Below, one piece after another: positions 62,870-64,000 of a stretch of 64,000 bases of DNA (the stretch's first letter is position 1; each line of letters opens with the position of its first letter). Source of the stretch: Halolamina pelagica (GTDB lineage: Archaea; Halobacteriota; Halobacteria; Halobacteriales; Haloferacaceae); contig NZ_LGUC01000001.1 of assembly GCF_001307315.1 (NCBI RefSeq), positions 1,240,001-1,304,000 of the forward strand, read 5' to 3'. The notes beneath the pieces are model-generated. The model was not told the DNA's origin. It saw only the letters and a list, made by a program, of their open reading frames with translations, and did no database searches. The translations under genes were made by a program, and so were the position numbers.

Positions 62870-64000
62870 TCAGACGCCCTGCCCCATCAGGTGGCTCCGG
62901 AGCACGTCCGGCGCCTTCGTCGCCGCTTCGGTGTTCACGACGACCGCCTCGTCGGCCGCGCCGAGGGGCCCGTCCTCGGCGAGCGCCCACAGGCCGGCCG
63001 CGGCGACGCCGCCGGCCAGCCCCACCTCCACCGTCTCCGTCGACGCCACGGCGACTGCACTCTCCAGCGCGTCGGCGTCCTCGACGGTCAGCACTTCGCC
63101 GCCGGTCTCCGCGACGGCCGCAAGCGCGGGCGCGCCGCCCGGCGGGTCCGCGACTTCGAGTTCGCCGACGATCGTGTCCGGGGTCTCCCAGGGCTCGGTC
63201 TCGGTTTTGCCGGCCTGCCACGCGGCCGCGATGGGCGCACAGCCTTCCGCCTGGACGGCGTACACTGGGGGAAGCTCGTCGACCAGCCCCAGTTCGACAC
63301 ACTCCCGGAGCCCGTCGACGACGCCGACGACGAGTTCGCCCGTGCCCGCGGGGACGACGACGGCGTCCGGCACGTCCCAGCAACGGTCGGCGAGCAGTTC
63401 GTAGGCGACGGTTTTCAGCCCGTCGTGGCGGAACGGGGTCGCGAACGCCCCCAGATCGACGTAGTCGGACTGCAGTTGCTCGGCGAGCGCGTCGACGGCG
63501 TCGCCCAGCCGGCCCGGTACGACCTTCATCTCGCCGCCGTGGACGTTCACCATCGCCTTGTTCGAGAACGGCGAGCGCGTGGGGACGAACGCGTACGAGC
63601 GCAGGTCCACCTGGCCGGTGTAAGCCGCCATCGACTGGCCGGCGTTACCCGGCGACGCGCAGGCCACGAGGTCGGCGTCGGCGGCGTCGGCCGCGGTCAC
63701 GGCCGCGGAGAGCCCACGATCCAGCACCGAGCCGGTCGGGTTGCGCGCTTCGTCTTTGATGGCGACGCCGGCGAGGCCGAGCTCGTCGGCGACTCGCGGC
63801 GCGTCGACGCTCGGCGTGCCGCCCTCCGCGGCCGAGAGCGCCGCGTCGGCGTCGAACGGAAGCACCGCGTCGCGATCCCAGGCGCGCAGTCCCGCGCTGA
63901 CCGCGTCGGGGTCGACGGCGTCGAGGTCGTACTCGGGCGTCCGGGGGGCGCCACAGTCCGGGCAGGGCCCCGCGCCGGCGATGGTCTCGAGGTCGGCGTC
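62870..64000 (-). CDS. Threonine-synthase-like PLP-fold enzyme (5' end outside window)
   Basis: The frame is open to the window edge, so the N-terminus is missing. A zinc knuckle is seen at the start of the visible part (GPCPDCGAP), then GLAGVAIKDEARNPTGSVLD, CASPGNAGQSMAAY, NVHGGEMKVVPGRLGDAVDA and VVVPAGTGELVVGVVDGL. The fold matches threonine synthase. But the Schiff-base lysine, usually in N-P-T-G-[ST]-[FN]-K, is replaced by Leu (NPTGSVLDRG). Either the protein uses another lysine or it has lost standard PLP chemistry. Confidence 0.8.
   Translation of the reverse strand, partial: DADLETIAGAGPCPDCGAPRTPEYDLDAVDPDAVSAGLRAWDRDAVLPFDADAALSAAEGGTPSVDAPRVADELGLAGVAIKDEARNPTGSVLDRGLSAAVTAADAADADLVACASPGNAGQSMAAYTGQVDLRSYAFVPTRSPFSNKAMVNVHGGEMKVVPGRLGDAVDALAEQLQSDYVDLGAFATPFRHDGLKTVAYELLADRCWDVPDAVVVPAGTGELVVGVVDGLRECVELGLVDELPPVYAVQAEGCAPIAAAWQAGKTETEPWETPDTIVGELEVADPPGGAPALAAVAETGGEVLTVEDADALESAVAVASTETVEVGLAGGVAAAGLWALAEDGPLGAADEAVVVNTEAATKAPDVLRSHLMGQGV

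Overview
The window is GC-rich DNA from a halophilic archaeon (class Halobacteria). The proteins are strongly acidic, many genes have little or no leader, and the gene content is archaeal: FtsZ1-SecE-Spt5, PAN, Mre11/Rad50, intein-bearing family B DNA polymerase, aIF2-alpha, Nop10, S27e, L44e, a HalOD1 protein and several small proteins typical of haloarchaea. The genus cannot be fixed from the sequence alone.

Layout. 1-6.1 kb: HNH nuclease, membrane hydrolase-like protein, PHP protein, zinc finger, then an ftsZ1-secE-spt5 block and a D-aminoacyl-tRNA deacylase. 6.1-11 kb: shikimate dehydrogenase and a chorismate-utilising pabB/pabA/pabC-like operon. 11-22.3 kb: Rieske protein, initiator tRNA-Met, a GT2/GtrA pair, DNA polymerase B with a 411-residue intein, and mre11-rad50. 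22.3-30.1 kb: PAN, a PAC2-family protein, and a translation/ribosome operon (rpl44e, rps27e, aif2a, nop10). 30.3-37 kb: sufCBD, a membrane protein/HTH pair with operator-like palindromes, an MFS transporter, and a ferritin-like/DtxR pair.

37.1-56.1 kb is an integrated element of about 19 kb. It sits in the 3' end of an intron-containing tRNA-Gln(TTG) gene. A perfect 20-bp direct repeat bounds it, and a tyrosine integrase lies at the right end. It carries a primase/helicase-type replication gene behind unusual repeats, a serine recombinase, many small zinc-ribbon proteins, a probable restriction-modification pair, and a three-gene cassette. The cassette encodes a GHKL ATPase fused to a histidine kinase, a receiver-like protein and an unknown protein. 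It is the best candidate here for an undescribed signalling or defence system. No capsid, portal or terminase gene is visible.

56.2-64 kb is chromosomal again: ring-cleaving dioxygenase-like VOC protein, DUF3311 plus sodium:solute symporter, DoxX-like protein, AlaX editing protein, HD hydrolase, NAD-dependent epimerase, and a threonine-synthase-like protein without the usual PLP lysine.

Quality warning: at least 19 coding frames are broken, each by what looks like one missing base in a G or C run. Many are in essential genes (ftsZ1, secE, polB, rps27e, sufB). I read these as base-calling errors and annotate the restored genes. The total includes three breaks in polB alone.
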